Origin: Streptomyces sp. S.PNR 29
GTDB lineage: Bacteria; Actinomycetota; Actinomycetes; Streptomycetales; Streptomycetaceae
Length of the DNA: 64,000 nt
Assembly: GCF_030386795.1 (NCBI RefSeq)
Contig: NZ_JANUQM010000004.1
Span: forward strand, 186,001-250,000
Direction: 5' to 3'
Made by a program: the position numbers and the translations under genes
Shown here: positions 43,877 to 52,650 of the stretch, in pieces
Position numbering within the stretch: position 1 is the stretch's first letter
Layout: each line of letters begins with the position of its first letter
The notes under the pieces: model-generated
Database searches by the model: none
Told to the model about the DNA's origin: nothing
What the model saw: only the letters and a program-made list of their open reading frames with translations

Positions 43877-43905
43877 GTACGTATGGGAGAGTTAGTTATA
43901 CGTAC
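43877..43905. promoter_or_regulatory. Operator candidate between the LacI-type and MFS genes
   Basis: GTACGTAT-N13-ATACGTAC, a perfect 8-bp inverted repeat in a short AT-rich segment, 36 bp before the MFS start and 44 bp from the regulator start. Confidence 0.5.
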
Positions 43906-43940
43906 AACGTCAGCGGGTCGGCGGCGAAGGGCGGAGCGGC

Positions 43941-45194
43941 GTGGGATATCTGGAGATCCTCCGGGCGAGGCACGCCGCCCGGCTCCTGCTCGGCACGCTC
44001 GTGGGGCGGCTGCCCAACGCCACCGCGGCGATCGCGATCGTGCTGTTCGTCCGTGCGGAGGGCGGCACCTACAGCCTCGCGGGTGCGCTTGCGGCCGTGT
44101 ACGGGGTCGCCAACGCCGTGGGGCAGCCCGTGCTGGGGCGGCTCGTGGACCTGCACGGGCAGCCGCGGGTGCAGTTGCCCGCTGCGCTGGCCTCGGCGCT
44201 GGCCATGGGGGCGTTCGCCTTCGTCGGAACCTCACCGCTGCCGCTCGCCTACCTCGCCGTGGGGGCCGCCGGGCTCTTCACGCCGCCCCTGGAGGGCGGG
44301 CTGCGGGCTCTGTGGGCGACGGTGCTGCGCAAGGAGGACCAGGTCCACACGGCGTACGCCATGGACGCCGTGGCGCAGGAGGTCATGTTCACCGTCGGGC
44401 CGCTCCTCGTGACCTTGTGCGTGTCGCTGTGGTCCGCGCAGGCGGCGCTGGTCGTGCTCAACGTCATCGGGGTGCTCGGCGCGCTCTCCGTGGTCGTGTC
44501 CGCTCCCTCGCGCGCGTGGCGTTCGGCGCCGCGTGAGGCGCACTGGCTCGGCGCGCTGCGGTCGCCGGGGCTGCTGGCGCTGCTGGGCGCGTTTCTCTTC
44601 GTCGGGATCGCGCTGGGGTCCATCACCGTCGCCTCCGTCCCGTACGCGGACGACCACGGCGGCGACACGGTGTACGGCTGGCTGATGGCGGCCCTGGGGC
44701 TGGGCGCGCTGATCGGCGGCACCGTCTACGGCGCCCGCCAGTGGGCCGGCGAGCCCGCGCGACGACTGCAGGGCATCGTCGCCCTTCTGGCGGTGTGTTA
44801 CCTGCCGCTGATGCTCATGCCGGGCCCGGTGGCCATGGTGGGGCTCACCGTGCTGTCCGGCGTCTTCCTCGCTCCGGCCATCGCCTGCGCGTTCGTCCTG
44901 GTCGACCGGCAGGCGCCGCGCGGGACGGTCACCGAGGCGTTCTCCTGGCTTGTGACGACCTTCACAGTGGGTCACTCCGTCGGAACGGGCGTGGCCGGGC
45001 CCGTGGTCGAGGCGGGCGGGGCCCTGTGGGGCTTCGCCGTGCCCGGTGCCGCGGGCGGCGTGTCCTTGCTCGTTTTGCTGGCCACCGGGCGGGTACTCGC
45101 AGCTCCCGCCGCGGGAGCGGTGGTTGCGGGAAGTTCGGAAAATGATCCGAACCGTGCCGTCGAACCCCGTTTCAGGTCGGGGGATCGGGCGTAA
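43941..45194 (+). CDS. Major facilitator superfamily transporter
   Basis: A 417-residue membrane protein with about 12 transmembrane helices. The loop 2-3 signature appears as LGRLVDLHGQPRVQLP (about 64-80) and the second half has VLVDRQAPRGTVTEAF. The helix pattern and the DxxGRR-like loop fit drug or sugar exporters. GTG start with GGGCGGAG upstream. It is divergent from the LacI-type gene and inserted between prcA and pafA; substrate unknown. Confidence 0.9.
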   Translation: MGYLEILRARHAARLLLGTLVGRLPNATAAIAIVLFVRAEGGTYSLAGALAAVYGVANAVGQPVLGRLVDLHGQPRVQLPAALASALAMGAFAFVGTSPLPLAYLAVGAAGLFTPPLEGGLRALWATVLRKEDQVHTAYAMDAVAQEVMFTVGPLLVTLCVSLWSAQAALVVLNVIGVLGALSVVVSAPSRAWRSAPREAHWLGALRSPGLLALLGAFLFVGIALGSITVASVPYADDHGGDTVYGWLMAALGLGALIGGTVYGARQWAGEPARRLQGIVALLAVCYLPLMLMPGPVAMVGLTVLSGVFLAPAIACAFVLVDRQAPRGTVTEAFSWLVTTFTVGHSVGTGVAGPVVEAGGALWGFAVPGAAGGVSLLVLLATGRVLAAPAAGAVVAGSSENDPNRAVEPRFRSGDRA

Positions 45195-45197
45195 TGT
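45192..45197 (+). promoter_or_regulatory. -10 element of predicted leaderless pafA transcript
   Basis: TAATGT ends 6 nt before the pafA ATG and its first three bases are the TAA stop codon of the MFS gene. No ribosome site is close. Confidence 0.55.
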
Positions 45198-45203
45198 TCA
45201 CTC

Positions 45204-46565
45204 ATGGACCGCCGCATTTTCGGGCTGGAGAACGAGTACGGCGTCACGTGCACGTTCAGGGGACAGCGCCGCCTGTCTCCTGACGAGGTGGCGCGGTACC
45301 TCTTCCGCCGTGTCGTGTCATGGGGCCGTAGCAGCAATGTCTTTCTGCGAAACGGCGCCCGCCTCTATCTCGACGTGGGGTCACATCCGGAATATGCGAC
45401 ACCGGAATGTGACAACGTGGTCGAGCTCGTCACCCACGACAAGGCGGGCGAGCGCATTCTGGAAGGACTCCTGGTAGACGCGGAACGACGCCTGCACGAG
45501 GAGGGAATCGCGGGCGACGTCTACCTCTTCAAGAACAACACCGACTCGGCGGGCAACTCCTACGGCTGCCACGAGAACTATCTGGTGGCCCGGCACGGGG
45601 AGTTCTCGCGGCTCGCGGACATCCTCATTCCGTTCCTGGTGACGAGGCAGCTGCTGTGCGGTGCCGGCAAGGTGCTGCAGACCCCCCGTGGGGCCGTGTA
45701 CTGCGTCAGCCAGCGGGCCGAGCACATCTGGGAGGGCGTCTCCTCGGCGACGACCCGCTCCCGGCCGATCATCAACACGCGCGACGAGCCGCACGCGGAC
45801 GCCGAGCGCTACCGCCGCCTGCACGTCATCGTGGGCGACTCGAACATGTCCGAGACCACCATGCTGCTCAAGGTCGGCGCCACCGACCTGGTGCTGCGCA
45901 TGATCGAGGCGGGCACGGTGATGCGGGACCTCACCCTGGAGAACCCCATCCGGGCGATCCGCGAGGTCAGCCACGACATCACCGGCCGGCGCAAGGTGCG
46001 CCTGGCCAGCGGCCGCGAGGCCTCCGCCCTGGAGGTGCAGCGCGAGTACTACGAGAAGGCGCTGGACTTCTGCGAGCGCCGCGGCATCCGCACCGGCACC
46101 GTCGAGCAGGTGCTGGAGCTGTGGGGCCGCACGCTGGACGCGATCGAGACCGAGGACCTCGACCGCATCGACACCGAGATCGACTGGGTCATGAAGTACA
46201 AGCTCATCGAGCGGTACCGCACCAAGCACAACATGACCATGTCACATCCGCGGGTCGCGCAGATAGACCTCGCCTACCACGACATCCACCGCCGTCGTGG
46301 CCTGTACTACCTGCTGGAGAAGAAGGGCCAAGCCGCCCGTATCTGCAACGACTTGAAGATCTTCGAGGGCAAGTCCGTTCCGCCGCAGACCACTCGTGCC
46401 CGGCTGCGCGGCGACTTCATCCGGCGTGCTCAGGAACAGCGCCGGGACTTCACCGTGGACTGGGTTCACCTCAAGCTCAACGATCAGGCTCAGCGCACTG
46501 TCCTGTGCAAGGACCCGTTCCGTTCCGTGGACGACCGGGTGGAGAAGCTGATCGCCGGAATGTGA
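45204..46565 (+). CDS. pafA: Pup-protein ligase PafA
   Basis: A 453-residue ligase that phosphorylates the Pup C-terminal glutamate with ATP and transfers it to substrate lysines. Nucleotide/metal residues lie in [15 protein letters not shown] (4-18); the catalytic Asp is in [16 protein letters not shown] (about 57); [21 protein letters not shown] in pieces, [23 protein letters not shown] in pieces, and the C-terminal Pup-groove domain follow. It lacks the Dop-specific loop. The paralogue Dop lies 5 kb upstream. Confidence 0.98.
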   Translation: MDRRIFGLENEYGVTCTFRGQRRLSPDEVARYLFRRVVSWGRSSNVFLRNGARLYLDVGSHPEYATPECDNVVELVTHDKAGERILEGLLVDAERRLHEEGIAGDVYLFKNNTDSAGNSYGCHENYLVARHGEFSRLADILIPFLVTRQLLCGAGKVLQTPRGAVYCVSQRAEHIWEGVSSATTRSRPIINTRDEPHADAERYRRLHVIVGDSNMSETTMLLKVGATDLVLRMIEAGTVMRDLTLENPIRAIREVSHDITGRRKVRLASGREASALEVQREYYEKALDFCERRGIRTGTVEQVLELWGRTLDAIETEDLDRIDTEIDWVMKYKLIERYRTKHNMTMSHPRVAQIDLAYHDIHRRRGLYYLLEKKGQAARICNDLKIFEGKSVPPQTTRARLRGDFIRRAQEQRRDFTVDWVHLKLNDQAQRTVLCKDPFRSVDDRVEKLIAGM

Positions 46566-46629
46566 GCCGGAGAAAACGGGACACGTGAGGTGAGACACGT
46601 GTTCCGGGCGAAATGCCGGAACGCCACAC

Positions 46630-46658
46630 GGGCGCCGTACGTTTACCGTACGGCGCCC
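46630..46658 (+). terminator. Terminator after pafA
   Basis: Perfect 12-bp stem GGGCGCCGTACG / CGTACGGCGCCC with a 5-nt loop TTTAC, then TTCT. Confidence 0.8.
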
Positions 46659-46721
46659 TTCTCACGCCGTAGAGTTGCGCGCACGCCATCCACAAGATCG
46701 ACCGATTATGAGGCCCCCACA

Positions 46722-47726
46722 GTGCGCCGACGCTCACTTCTGATTGCCGTACCCGCTGGACTGACCACGCTCGCCGCATGTGGCAGCGAGGACAAATCCG
46801 ACTCGAGCAAGGCCAGCGACAGCGCGTCGCCCTCGGCACAGGCCACGTCCGCGGCCCCGCCGCCGAAGATCGTGGACGGTCCGCTGCCGGCGATCACCGC
46901 GGGCACGAAGTTCGATGAGAAGCCGACGGTCGCCAAGGGCGGCGGGGACCCGTCCAAGCAGCTCGCGGTGAAGACGGTCATCGCGGGCAGCGGCAGGACG
47001 GTCGCCGAGGGTGATTACATCGTGGCCCACTACCTCGGGCAGATCTGGAACACGGGGAAGGTCTTCGACAACTCCTACGACCGCAAGACCCGACTGGCCA
47101 TCCAGCTCGCCCAGGGCAGCATCATCGACGGCTGGCGGTATGCCCTGACCGGCAAGAAGGCCGGCAGCCGCGTCGAGATGGCCGTCCCGCCGACCTGGGG
47201 TTACGGCACGCAGGGCCAGCCCCAGGCGGGTATCAAGGGCACCGACACCCTGGTGTTCGTGGTCGACGTGCAGGGCACGTTCAACGCCAAGAGCTCCGCC
47301 AAGGGCACCCAGGTCGCCCAGAAGGACGCAGGCCTGCCCGAGGTCGGCACCAACACCGACGGCAAGGCGCCTTCCATCGAGGTGCCGAAGGCCGACGCAC
47401 CGAAGAAGCTCGTGGCGAACTACGTCATCGAGGGCGACGGCGAGAAGGTCGGCGCCGGCGACACCGTCCTCGTGCAGTACAAGGGCGTGCTGTGGGACAC
47501 CGGCAAGGAGTTCGACTCGACGTACAGCCGCGGGCAGCTGACGTCGTTCTCGCTGGAGCAGGTCGTCAAGGGCTGGGCGCAGGGTCTGACCGGCAAGAAG
47601 GTCGGCAGCCGCGTCCTCATCGTCATCCCGCCGAACCTGGGCTACGGCGACAACCCGCCGCAGGGCAGCGACATCAAGAAGGACTCCACATTGGTCTTCT
47701 CGGTGGACATCCTGGCGAAGATGTGA
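46722..47726 (+). CDS. Lipoprotein with two FKBP-type peptidyl-prolyl isomerase domains
   Basis: A 334-residue exported lipoprotein. Signal 1-19 with lipobox LAAC (Cys20); the RRRSLLIAV start resembles a twin-arginine motif, so Tat export is possible. A Ser/Ala/Asp linker is followed by FKBP domain 1 (about 75-190, YIVAHYLGQIWNTGKVFDNS ... VPPTWGYG) and FKBP domain 2 (about 215-334, VLVQYKGVLWDTGKEFDS ... IPPNLGYGDNPP). Aromatic pocket residues look more complete in domain 2. The GTG at 46722 is chosen because it gives the signal peptide. Confidence 0.93.
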   Translation: MRRRSLLIAVPAGLTTLAACGSEDKSDSSKASDSASPSAQATSAAPPPKIVDGPLPAITAGTKFDEKPTVAKGGGDPSKQLAVKTVIAGSGRTVAEGDYIVAHYLGQIWNTGKVFDNSYDRKTRLAIQLAQGSIIDGWRYALTGKKAGSRVEMAVPPTWGYGTQGQPQAGIKGTDTLVFVVDVQGTFNAKSSAKGTQVAQKDAGLPEVGTNTDGKAPSIEVPKADAPKKLVANYVIEGDGEKVGAGDTVLVQYKGVLWDTGKEFDSTYSRGQLTSFSLEQVVKGWAQGLTGKKVGSRVLIVIPPNLGYGDNPPQGSDIKKDSTLVFSVDILAKM

Positions 47727-47813
47727 CGCCCCAGGGACGCAGAGCGAGGTGAGGGGCCCGGGATGTAAGACTGTTCCTGTCGCCTTTCCACAGACACAGC
47801 AGGAGCAGAAGAC

Positions 47814-48185
47814 GTGAGCATCGACAAGCCCGAGATCGACTTCCCGGGCGGCGAGCCGCCGGCGGACCTCGAGATCAAGGACATCTGGGAGGGCGACGGC
47901 GCCGTGGCGCAGGCGGGTCAGACCGTCACTGTGCACTACGTGGGTGTCGCCTTCAGCACGGGTGAGGAGTTCGACGCCAGCTGGAACCGGGGCGCGCCGT
48001 TCCGCTTCCCGCTGGGCGGGGGCCGTGTCATCAAGGGCTGGGACCTGGGCGTACAGGGCATGAAGGTCGGCGGCCGCCGCCAGCTGACGATCCCCGCCCA
48101 CCTCGCCTACGGCAACCACAGCCCGACCCCGGCGATCAAGCCCGGCGAGACGCTGATCTTCGTGGTCGACCTGCTCGGGGTCTGA
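47814..48185 (+). CDS. Small cytosolic FKBP-type peptidyl-prolyl isomerase
   Basis: A 123-residue single-domain FKBP. The fold is complete: VTVHYVGVAFSTGEEFDASWNRG (about 38-60), FPLGGGRVIKGWDLGVQGMKVGG (in pieces, about 64-87) and IPAHLAYGNHSP (about 92-103) with pocket residues Tyr, Phe, Asp, Ile and Trp. No signal peptide. AGGAGCAGAAGAC precedes the GTG. It follows the two-domain lipoprotein gene, with a TAAGAC -10 candidate at 47766 of its own. Confidence 0.95.
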   Translation: MSIDKPEIDFPGGEPPADLEIKDIWEGDGAVAQAGQTVTVHYVGVAFSTGEEFDASWNRGAPFRFPLGGGRVIKGWDLGVQGMKVGGRRQLTIPAHLAYGNHSPTPAIKPGETLIFVVDLLGV

Positions 48186-48271
48186 TCGTCCTACGGGAGT
48201 CGTCACGGCTCCGGTGTGGTCCGTTCGGCGTGTGACCGCCGTACGGGATCCGACCGGAGCCGATCACCTGG

Positions 48272-48298
48272 GGGCCATGCCTGTTCGGGCATGGGCCC
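48272..48298 (+). terminator. Hairpin before pafB
   Basis: GGGCCATGCC pairs with GGCATGG(G)CCC with one bulged G and a 6-nt loop. It lies 86 bp after the FKBP stop and 74 bp before pafB. Confidence 0.55.
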
Positions 48299-48371
48299 TC
48301 GGCTTTTGCCTTGCCACCGTGGGGCGGTACGGTCATCGGTCGTAAGCACCATAGGGAGGCGAAGGGCGTCG

Positions 48372-49349
48372 ATGGCCATTGCCAAGGCCGAGCGGCTGAT
48401 GAATCTGGCGCTGTGTCTGCTCGGGACGCGACGGCCGCTCAGCAAGCGCGAACTGCGCGAGTCCATCGAGGCTTACGTCGAGGCCTTCGGGCCGGGAAAC
48501 GGTGCAGCGGGCTCCGACGACTCCTTCAACCGGATGTTCGAGCGGGACAAGGACGACCTGCGCGAGCTCGGGCTGGTCATCGAGACCGTCGAGAACCTGG
48601 ACGGCGAGGTCGGGTACATGGCCCGCCGCGACAGCAACCGGCTCCCGCCCATCACCCTCGACGCCGAGGAGGCCGCCGCCCTGGGCCTGGCCGCCAAGGT
48701 GTGGCAGCAGGCCAGGCTGGCCGGCGCCGCCAGCGGCGCCCTGCAGAAGCTGCGCGCCGCCGGGCTGCCCGAGGACGTCGACCCGTACGAGGCCCATGGT
48801 GCGCTGGAGCCCCGCATCCCGGTGCACGAGGCCGCCTTCGAGCCGCTGATGCTGGCCTGCCGCGACCGCCGCCCGGTCGTGTTCGACTACCGCAAGGCCA
48901 CCGCCGCCCACCCCGAGCCCCGGCATGTCGAGCCGTGGGCGCTGGAGTGCTGGCGAGGCCACTGGTATCTGGCGGGCTGGGACCGTGACCGCGGCGCCGA
49001 GCGGGTCTTCCGGCTGTCCCGGATCACCGGCAAGGTGCGCTCGCGCGCCGGCCGCTTCACCGCGCCCGTGCCCGATGTCGTCACCGTCCGTGAGACCGTC
49101 GCGAGCTGGGCCGGGGAGACCGCCGACCGCTCCGCGCTGATCCGGCTGCGCTCGGGCGCCGGTTACCCCCTTCGGGCGAAGGCCACCGTGGTGCGGGAAC
49201 TCGGCGACGGCTGGGACGAGTTGGAGATTCCGTACGGGCACGGACTCGACGCCTGGCTGGTGGAGTTCGGGCCGGACGTGGTGGTCCTGGAGCCCGCCGA
49301 GCTGCGGGCCGACGTGGTGGACCGGCTGCGTGCCGTGGCCAAGGGCTGA
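48372..49349 (+). CDS. pafB: WYL-domain regulator PafB
   Basis: A 325-residue protein that, with PafC, activates DNA-damage genes in mycobacteria. N-terminal winged helix (AERLMNLALCLLGTRRPLSKRELRESI, about 5-31, and FERDKDDLRELGLVIET about 56-72), then the WYL ligand-sensing domain (VVFDYRKA, then HVEPWALECWRGHWYLAGWDRDRG near 180-215) and the C-terminal extension. ATG 48372 is preceded by GGGAGGCGAAGGG. The next gene begins 20 bp after its stop. Confidence 0.95.
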   Translation: MAIAKAERLMNLALCLLGTRRPLSKRELRESIEAYVEAFGPGNGAAGSDDSFNRMFERDKDDLRELGLVIETVENLDGEVGYMARRDSNRLPPITLDAEEAAALGLAAKVWQQARLAGAASGALQKLRAAGLPEDVDPYEAHGALEPRIPVHEAAFEPLMLACRDRRPVVFDYRKATAAHPEPRHVEPWALECWRGHWYLAGWDRDRGAERVFRLSRITGKVRSRAGRFTAPVPDVVTVRETVASWAGETADRSALIRLRSGAGYPLRAKATVVRELGDGWDELEIPYGHGLDAWLVEFGPDVVVLEPAELRADVVDRLRAVAKG

Positions 49350-49368
49350 GGGGGAGCGGGAAGCGACA

Positions 49369-50412
49369 GTGACAGGCAAACCGGTCAGGCCCGTGAACGC
49401 CATCGACCAGACCCGGCGGATGCTCTCCCTGGTGACGTACCTCAGGGAGCGCCCCGGCGCCCGGGTCGAGGACGTCGCGCGCGCCTTCGGGATCACCGAG
49501 GACGAACTGGTCTCGGACCTCGACGTGCTCCCCATGTGCGGCACCAGCTTCCGCGGTGGCGACCTGCTCGACATCGACACCGACGGCGAGCGCATCTGGT
49601 GGCACAACCCGGCCGCCCTCGGGGCGGAGGCGGCCGAGCCGCTGCGACTCGCCGCCGACGAGGCCACCGCCCTGCTGGTGGCCGCCCGCGCGGTGTCCAC
49701 CCTGCCCGGCCTGCGCGAGAGCGACCGGCAGGCACTGCTGCGGGCCACGGCCAAGGTCGAGGCCGCGGCCGGCGAGGCGGCCGGCGCCAGCTCCCGCCTG
49801 TCGGTGACCTTCGAGTCCGAGGGCGGCGTGTTCGCCGATGTCGACCGGGCGATCTCCGAGCGCCGCCGTCTGTGGATCCGCTACTACTCGCCCGCCCGCG
49901 ACGAGGTGACCGAGCGCGAGATCGACCCGATCCGCCTGGTCAGCGTTGGGCACACGTACGTGGAGGCATGGTGCCGCCGCTCCGAGGCGCGGCGCACCTT
50001 CCGGCTCGACCGGGTCGCCGAGATCAGGATCCTGGACGAGCCGTCCGCGCCGCCCGAGATCGAGCTCCGGGATCTGTCGGAGGGGCTGGTGCAGCCCGCC
50101 GCCGAGGACCCGGAGGTCGTGGTGGAGGTCGGCCCCGGCGGACGCTGGGTGGCCGAGTACTACCCCCACGACAGCGCGGATGAGCTTCCGGACGGCGGGT
50201 TGCGTATCACTCTGCGCACCCCTGACCCGGCGTCGCTCAGACGCCTGGCGCTGCGGCTCGGCCGGGACGGCCGGATCGTCTCGCCGCCCGAGCTCGCCGA
50301 GAGCGCCCGGCAGGCGGCCCGCGACGCGCTGGCGGCGTACGACGGCATCGACGCGCAGGGACCGCAGGGAGCACACGGGGTGCACGACGTGCAGAACGAC
50401 AGGCGCGAGTGA
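49369..50412 (+). CDS. pafC: WYL-domain regulator PafC
   Basis: A 347-residue partner of PafB. N-terminal helix-turn-helix (IDQTRRMLSLVTYLRERPGARVEDVARAFGITEDEL), then a WYL domain (LWIRYYSPARDEVTEREIDPIRLVSVGHTYVEAWCRRSEARRTFRLDRV in pieces, about 158-205) and a C-terminal extension ending in a Gln/His-rich tail. GTG 49369 has GGGGAGCGGGAA 6-17 bases upstream. In mycobacteria PafB and PafC work as a heterodimer and are encoded together, as here. Confidence 0.94.
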   Translation: MTGKPVRPVNAIDQTRRMLSLVTYLRERPGARVEDVARAFGITEDELVSDLDVLPMCGTSFRGGDLLDIDTDGERIWWHNPAALGAEAAEPLRLAADEATALLVAARAVSTLPGLRESDRQALLRATAKVEAAAGEAAGASSRLSVTFESEGGVFADVDRAISERRRLWIRYYSPARDEVTEREIDPIRLVSVGHTYVEAWCRRSEARRTFRLDRVAEIRILDEPSAPPEIELRDLSEGLVQPAAEDPEVVVEVGPGGRWVAEYYPHDSADELPDGGLRITLRTPDPASLRRLALRLGRDGRIVSPPELAESARQAARDALAAYDGIDAQGPQGAHGVHDVQNDRRE

Positions 50413-50469
50413 GCCGGAGCGGCTGAGGCATCCCGTAGGCGAACGACCGGAAAAGGGGAGCGAGGGCTT

Positions 50470-50763
50470 GTGAGCGAGTCTGCGATGTCTGGTGTGCGGG
50501 ACATGACAGTGGCTTCCGCGTTCGCCGGGATGAGAAGTGTGTCCCCGGTGGTGTTCAAGGCGGGCTGCCCGGACTGCCGGGGCCGCTTCGAGCTCGCGGC
50601 GAGCGCTCTGCGTCTCGCCATCGGCGCGACCAGTCGTACGACGTTCTACTCGTTCACCTGCCCGGACTGCGGCGCGTCCGTGCGGAAGCCGGCGGGGGAG
50701 CGGATCGTGCAGTTGCTCACCGGGGGCGGCGTCAGGACTCTGCGGCTGCACTCCACGGTCTAG
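50470..50763 (+). CDS. Small zinc-ribbon protein
   Basis: A 97-residue protein with two CxxC pairs (GCPDCRGRFEL near 33-43 and TCPDCGASVRKP near 63-74), a classic four-cysteine zinc ribbon, and a basic-hydrophobic tail VQLLTGGGVRTLRLHST. The GTG at 50470 is used; ATG at 50503 or 50530 are possible later starts, because the first 20 residues look weakly conserved. It sits between pafC and the membrane protein gene in the pafBC-tatAC block. Function unknown. Confidence 0.8.
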   Translation: MSESAMSGVRDMTVASAFAGMRSVSPVVFKAGCPDCRGRFELAASALRLAIGATSRTTFYSFTCPDCGASVRKPAGERIVQLLTGGGVRTLRLHSTV

Positions 50764-50766
50764 GCT
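50761..50766 (+). promoter_or_regulatory. -10 element of a predicted leaderless transcript
   Basis: TAGGCT ends 7 nt before the ATG at 50774. Its first base belongs to the stop codon of the zinc-ribbon gene. Confidence 0.5.
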
Positions 50767-50773
50767 CGACGGC

Positions 50774-50968
50774 ATGTTCTGGCCGATGTTCGCGGTAGCC
50801 GTGGGTTTTCTGGGTCTTGTCGTGCTGGCGGTGTTCGCCGTGCGGGTGTTCGTCGAGGCGCACCGTCTGGGCAGGCAGGTCACGGACTCCGCGCGCCGGA
50901 TCAACCGGGCGGCGGAGGATCTGGAGCGCGCGGCCACGAATGCGGCCCGTTCTGTGGACGCCCTGTGA
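50774..50968 (+). CDS. Small single-pass membrane protein
   Basis: A 64-residue protein with one transmembrane helix (FAVAVGFLGLVVLAVFAVRVFVEA, about 6-29) and a charged amphipathic C-terminal helix (RLGRQVTDSARRINRAAEDLERAATNAARS). Its shape recalls TatA/TatB-like or DUF948-type proteins, and it lies just before tatA, but it lacks the TatA Phe-Gly hinge. It is shorter than most annotation cut-offs. Function unknown. Confidence 0.75.
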   Translation: MFWPMFAVAVGFLGLVVLAVFAVRVFVEAHRLGRQVTDSARRINRAAEDLERAATNAARSVDAL

Positions 50969-51152
50969 GTCGTACGGCGGGTGGCTGTGAGCCCGGCGTT
51001 TCGGGTGGCTTCGCCCTGTCACCTTGACGGTTCGGGCAGGTACGCTGCTGGTCGCGGCCCGGAGAACGAGGCTCGGACCGCGAAGAGGGAGTACGCACAG
51101 GGATTGCCTGCGGTTTACCCCTGAGCGTTACGATCGCTGCCAGCACGACCGT

Positions 51153-51178
51153 TCGGACACTTGTCCGACCGGTCGGAC
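51153..51178 (+). promoter_or_regulatory. Overlapping palindromes before tatA
   Basis: TCGGAC-ACTT-GTCCGA (51153-51168) and the perfect 16-bp GTCCGACCGGTCGGAC (51163-51178) share the middle arm, 39 bp before tatA. This could be a repressor site or a pair of alternative mRNA hairpins. Confidence 0.5.
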
Positions 51179-51216
51179 AGCACCCACCCAGCAGCCTCGG
51201 TGAGAAGGTAAACACT

Positions 51217-51501
51217 ATGTTCGGAAGGCTCGGAGCCCCCGAGATCATTCTCATCCTCGTCGTCATCATCCTGCTGTTCGGCGCGAAGAAGCTTCCGGAC
51301 ATGGCCCGCTCGCTCGGCAAGTCCGCGCGCATCCTGAAGAGCGAGGCCAAGGCGATGAAGGAAGAAGGCAAGGCCTCCGCCCCGGCCGACCCGCCGAACC
51401 CCGGCGAGCAGCCCCCGGCCCAGCGCACCATCCAGGCCGCCCCCGGCGATGTGACCAGCTCCCGCCCCGTCAGCGAGCCGACGGACACGACCAAGCGCTG
51501 A
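51217..51501 (+). CDS. tatA: Twin-arginine translocase subunit TatA
   Basis: A 94-residue pore-forming subunit. N-terminal [28 protein letters not shown] in pieces: a short transmembrane helix (about 7-21), the FGAKKLPD hinge, then an amphipathic helix ([21 protein letters not shown]) and a Pro/Thr-rich disordered tail. The ATG has AGAAGGTAA before it. Followed 48 bp later by tatC. Confidence 0.97.
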   Translation: MFGRLGAPEIILILVVIILLFGAKKLPDMARSLGKSARILKSEAKAMKEEGKASAPADPPNPGEQPPAQRTIQAAPGDVTSSRPVSEPTDTTKR

Positions 51502-51548
51502 CGCAGGGCCGGTGACCTCCGGCCCGCCGCACGAGATGGGAACGTGGG

Positions 51549-52496
51549 TTGCTGAAGTCTGCCCGCAAACAGGAGAAGGATCCCGAGGGGCGGATGCCCC
51601 TCGCGGAGCACCTTCGTGAGCTCCGCAACCGGCTCGCGAAGGCGATGCTGGCCATCGTCATCGTCACGGTCGTCGCCGCTTTCTTCTACAACGACATCAT
51701 CAACTTGATCACCAAGCCGATCCTCGACTCGGTCGGTTGTGACAAGACCTTCGCGGAACTGGCGAACTCCCGGTCCACCAAGCCCTGCGCCCAGATCACC
51801 ATCAACGGTCTGCTCACGCCGTTCACCCTGGCGCTGAAGGTATCGCTGATGGCCGGCGTCGTCCTGGCCTCGCCGGTCTGGCTCTACCAGCTGTGGGCCT
51901 TCGTAGCGCCCGGACTCCACAGGCACGAGAAGAAGTACGCGTACGCGTTCGTCGGTACGGGTGCCCCGCTCTTCATCGCCGGCGCCTACTTCGCCTACAC
52001 GGTGCTGCCCACCACGGCGAAGGTGCTGCTGGAATTCACCCCGGGCGGCACCTCCAACCTGCTGCCGCTGGACGACCTCCTCGACCTCGTCCTGCGCATG
52101 GTGCTCGTCTTCGGACTCTCCTTCGAGCTGCCACTGCTGCTGGTGTTCCTCAACCTCACGGGGGCGATCACCGGCAAGCGGATGCTCGGCTGGTGGCGAG
52201 GGATGATCATGGGCATCACGGTGTTCGCGGCCATCGCCACGCCCAGCACCGACCCGCTGACCATGCTGGCGCTGGCCGGACCGATCTGGATCCTGTACTT
52301 CGGCGCGGTCGCCTTCTCTCTGCTCAACGACCGCCGCAGGCGCCGCCGCGAGGCCCTGGGCCCCGCCGACGACGAGGCCTCCGAGCTGGACCTCACGCCC
52401 GAGGACATCGGCGAGATCGAGCCCGTGACCGCCAGCCGTGCCCTGCCCGAGCAGGCGAGCGCGGACCGCGTCAACGGCTACGACGACGTGACCTGA
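51549..52496 (+). CDS. tatC: Twin-arginine translocase subunit TatC
   Basis: A 315-residue receptor subunit with six transmembrane helices that binds the RR signal peptide. The conserved start PLAEHLRELRNRL (about 17-29), the periplasmic loop with two cysteines, FVAPGLHRHEKKYA (about 118-131) and the family end NDRRRRRREA are present. The first codon is TTG at 51549; the first in-frame ATG (codon 16, RMPLAEHL) would cut conserved basic residues, so TTG is more likely. Cotranscribed with tatA. Confidence 0.95.
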   Translation: MLKSARKQEKDPEGRMPLAEHLRELRNRLAKAMLAIVIVTVVAAFFYNDIINLITKPILDSVGCDKTFAELANSRSTKPCAQITINGLLTPFTLALKVSLMAGVVLASPVWLYQLWAFVAPGLHRHEKKYAYAFVGTGAPLFIAGAYFAYTVLPTTAKVLLEFTPGGTSNLLPLDDLLDLVLRMVLVFGLSFELPLLLVFLNLTGAITGKRMLGWWRGMIMGITVFAAIATPSTDPLTMLALAGPIWILYFGAVAFSLLNDRRRRRREALGPADDEASELDLTPEDIGEIEPVTASRALPEQASADRVNGYDDVT

Positions 52497-52650
52497 GAAC
52501 ACCGGTGCCGCCGGCCGCCCCGCTCTCACCGGGCGGCCGGACGCCGACCGGGCACGCCCCCGTGAGCTGCGCGGACCTCGGGTTCCACAGCACTGGATCC
52601 GGATAATGATCGTCCTGTTGTCAGTGCGGCCCGGTACGCTCGAAGGCACG

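Noticed and set aside
45204..46565. Second Dop copy
   Set aside because: It lacks the Dop-specific loop and has the [14 protein letters not shown] start and C-terminal domain of PafA.
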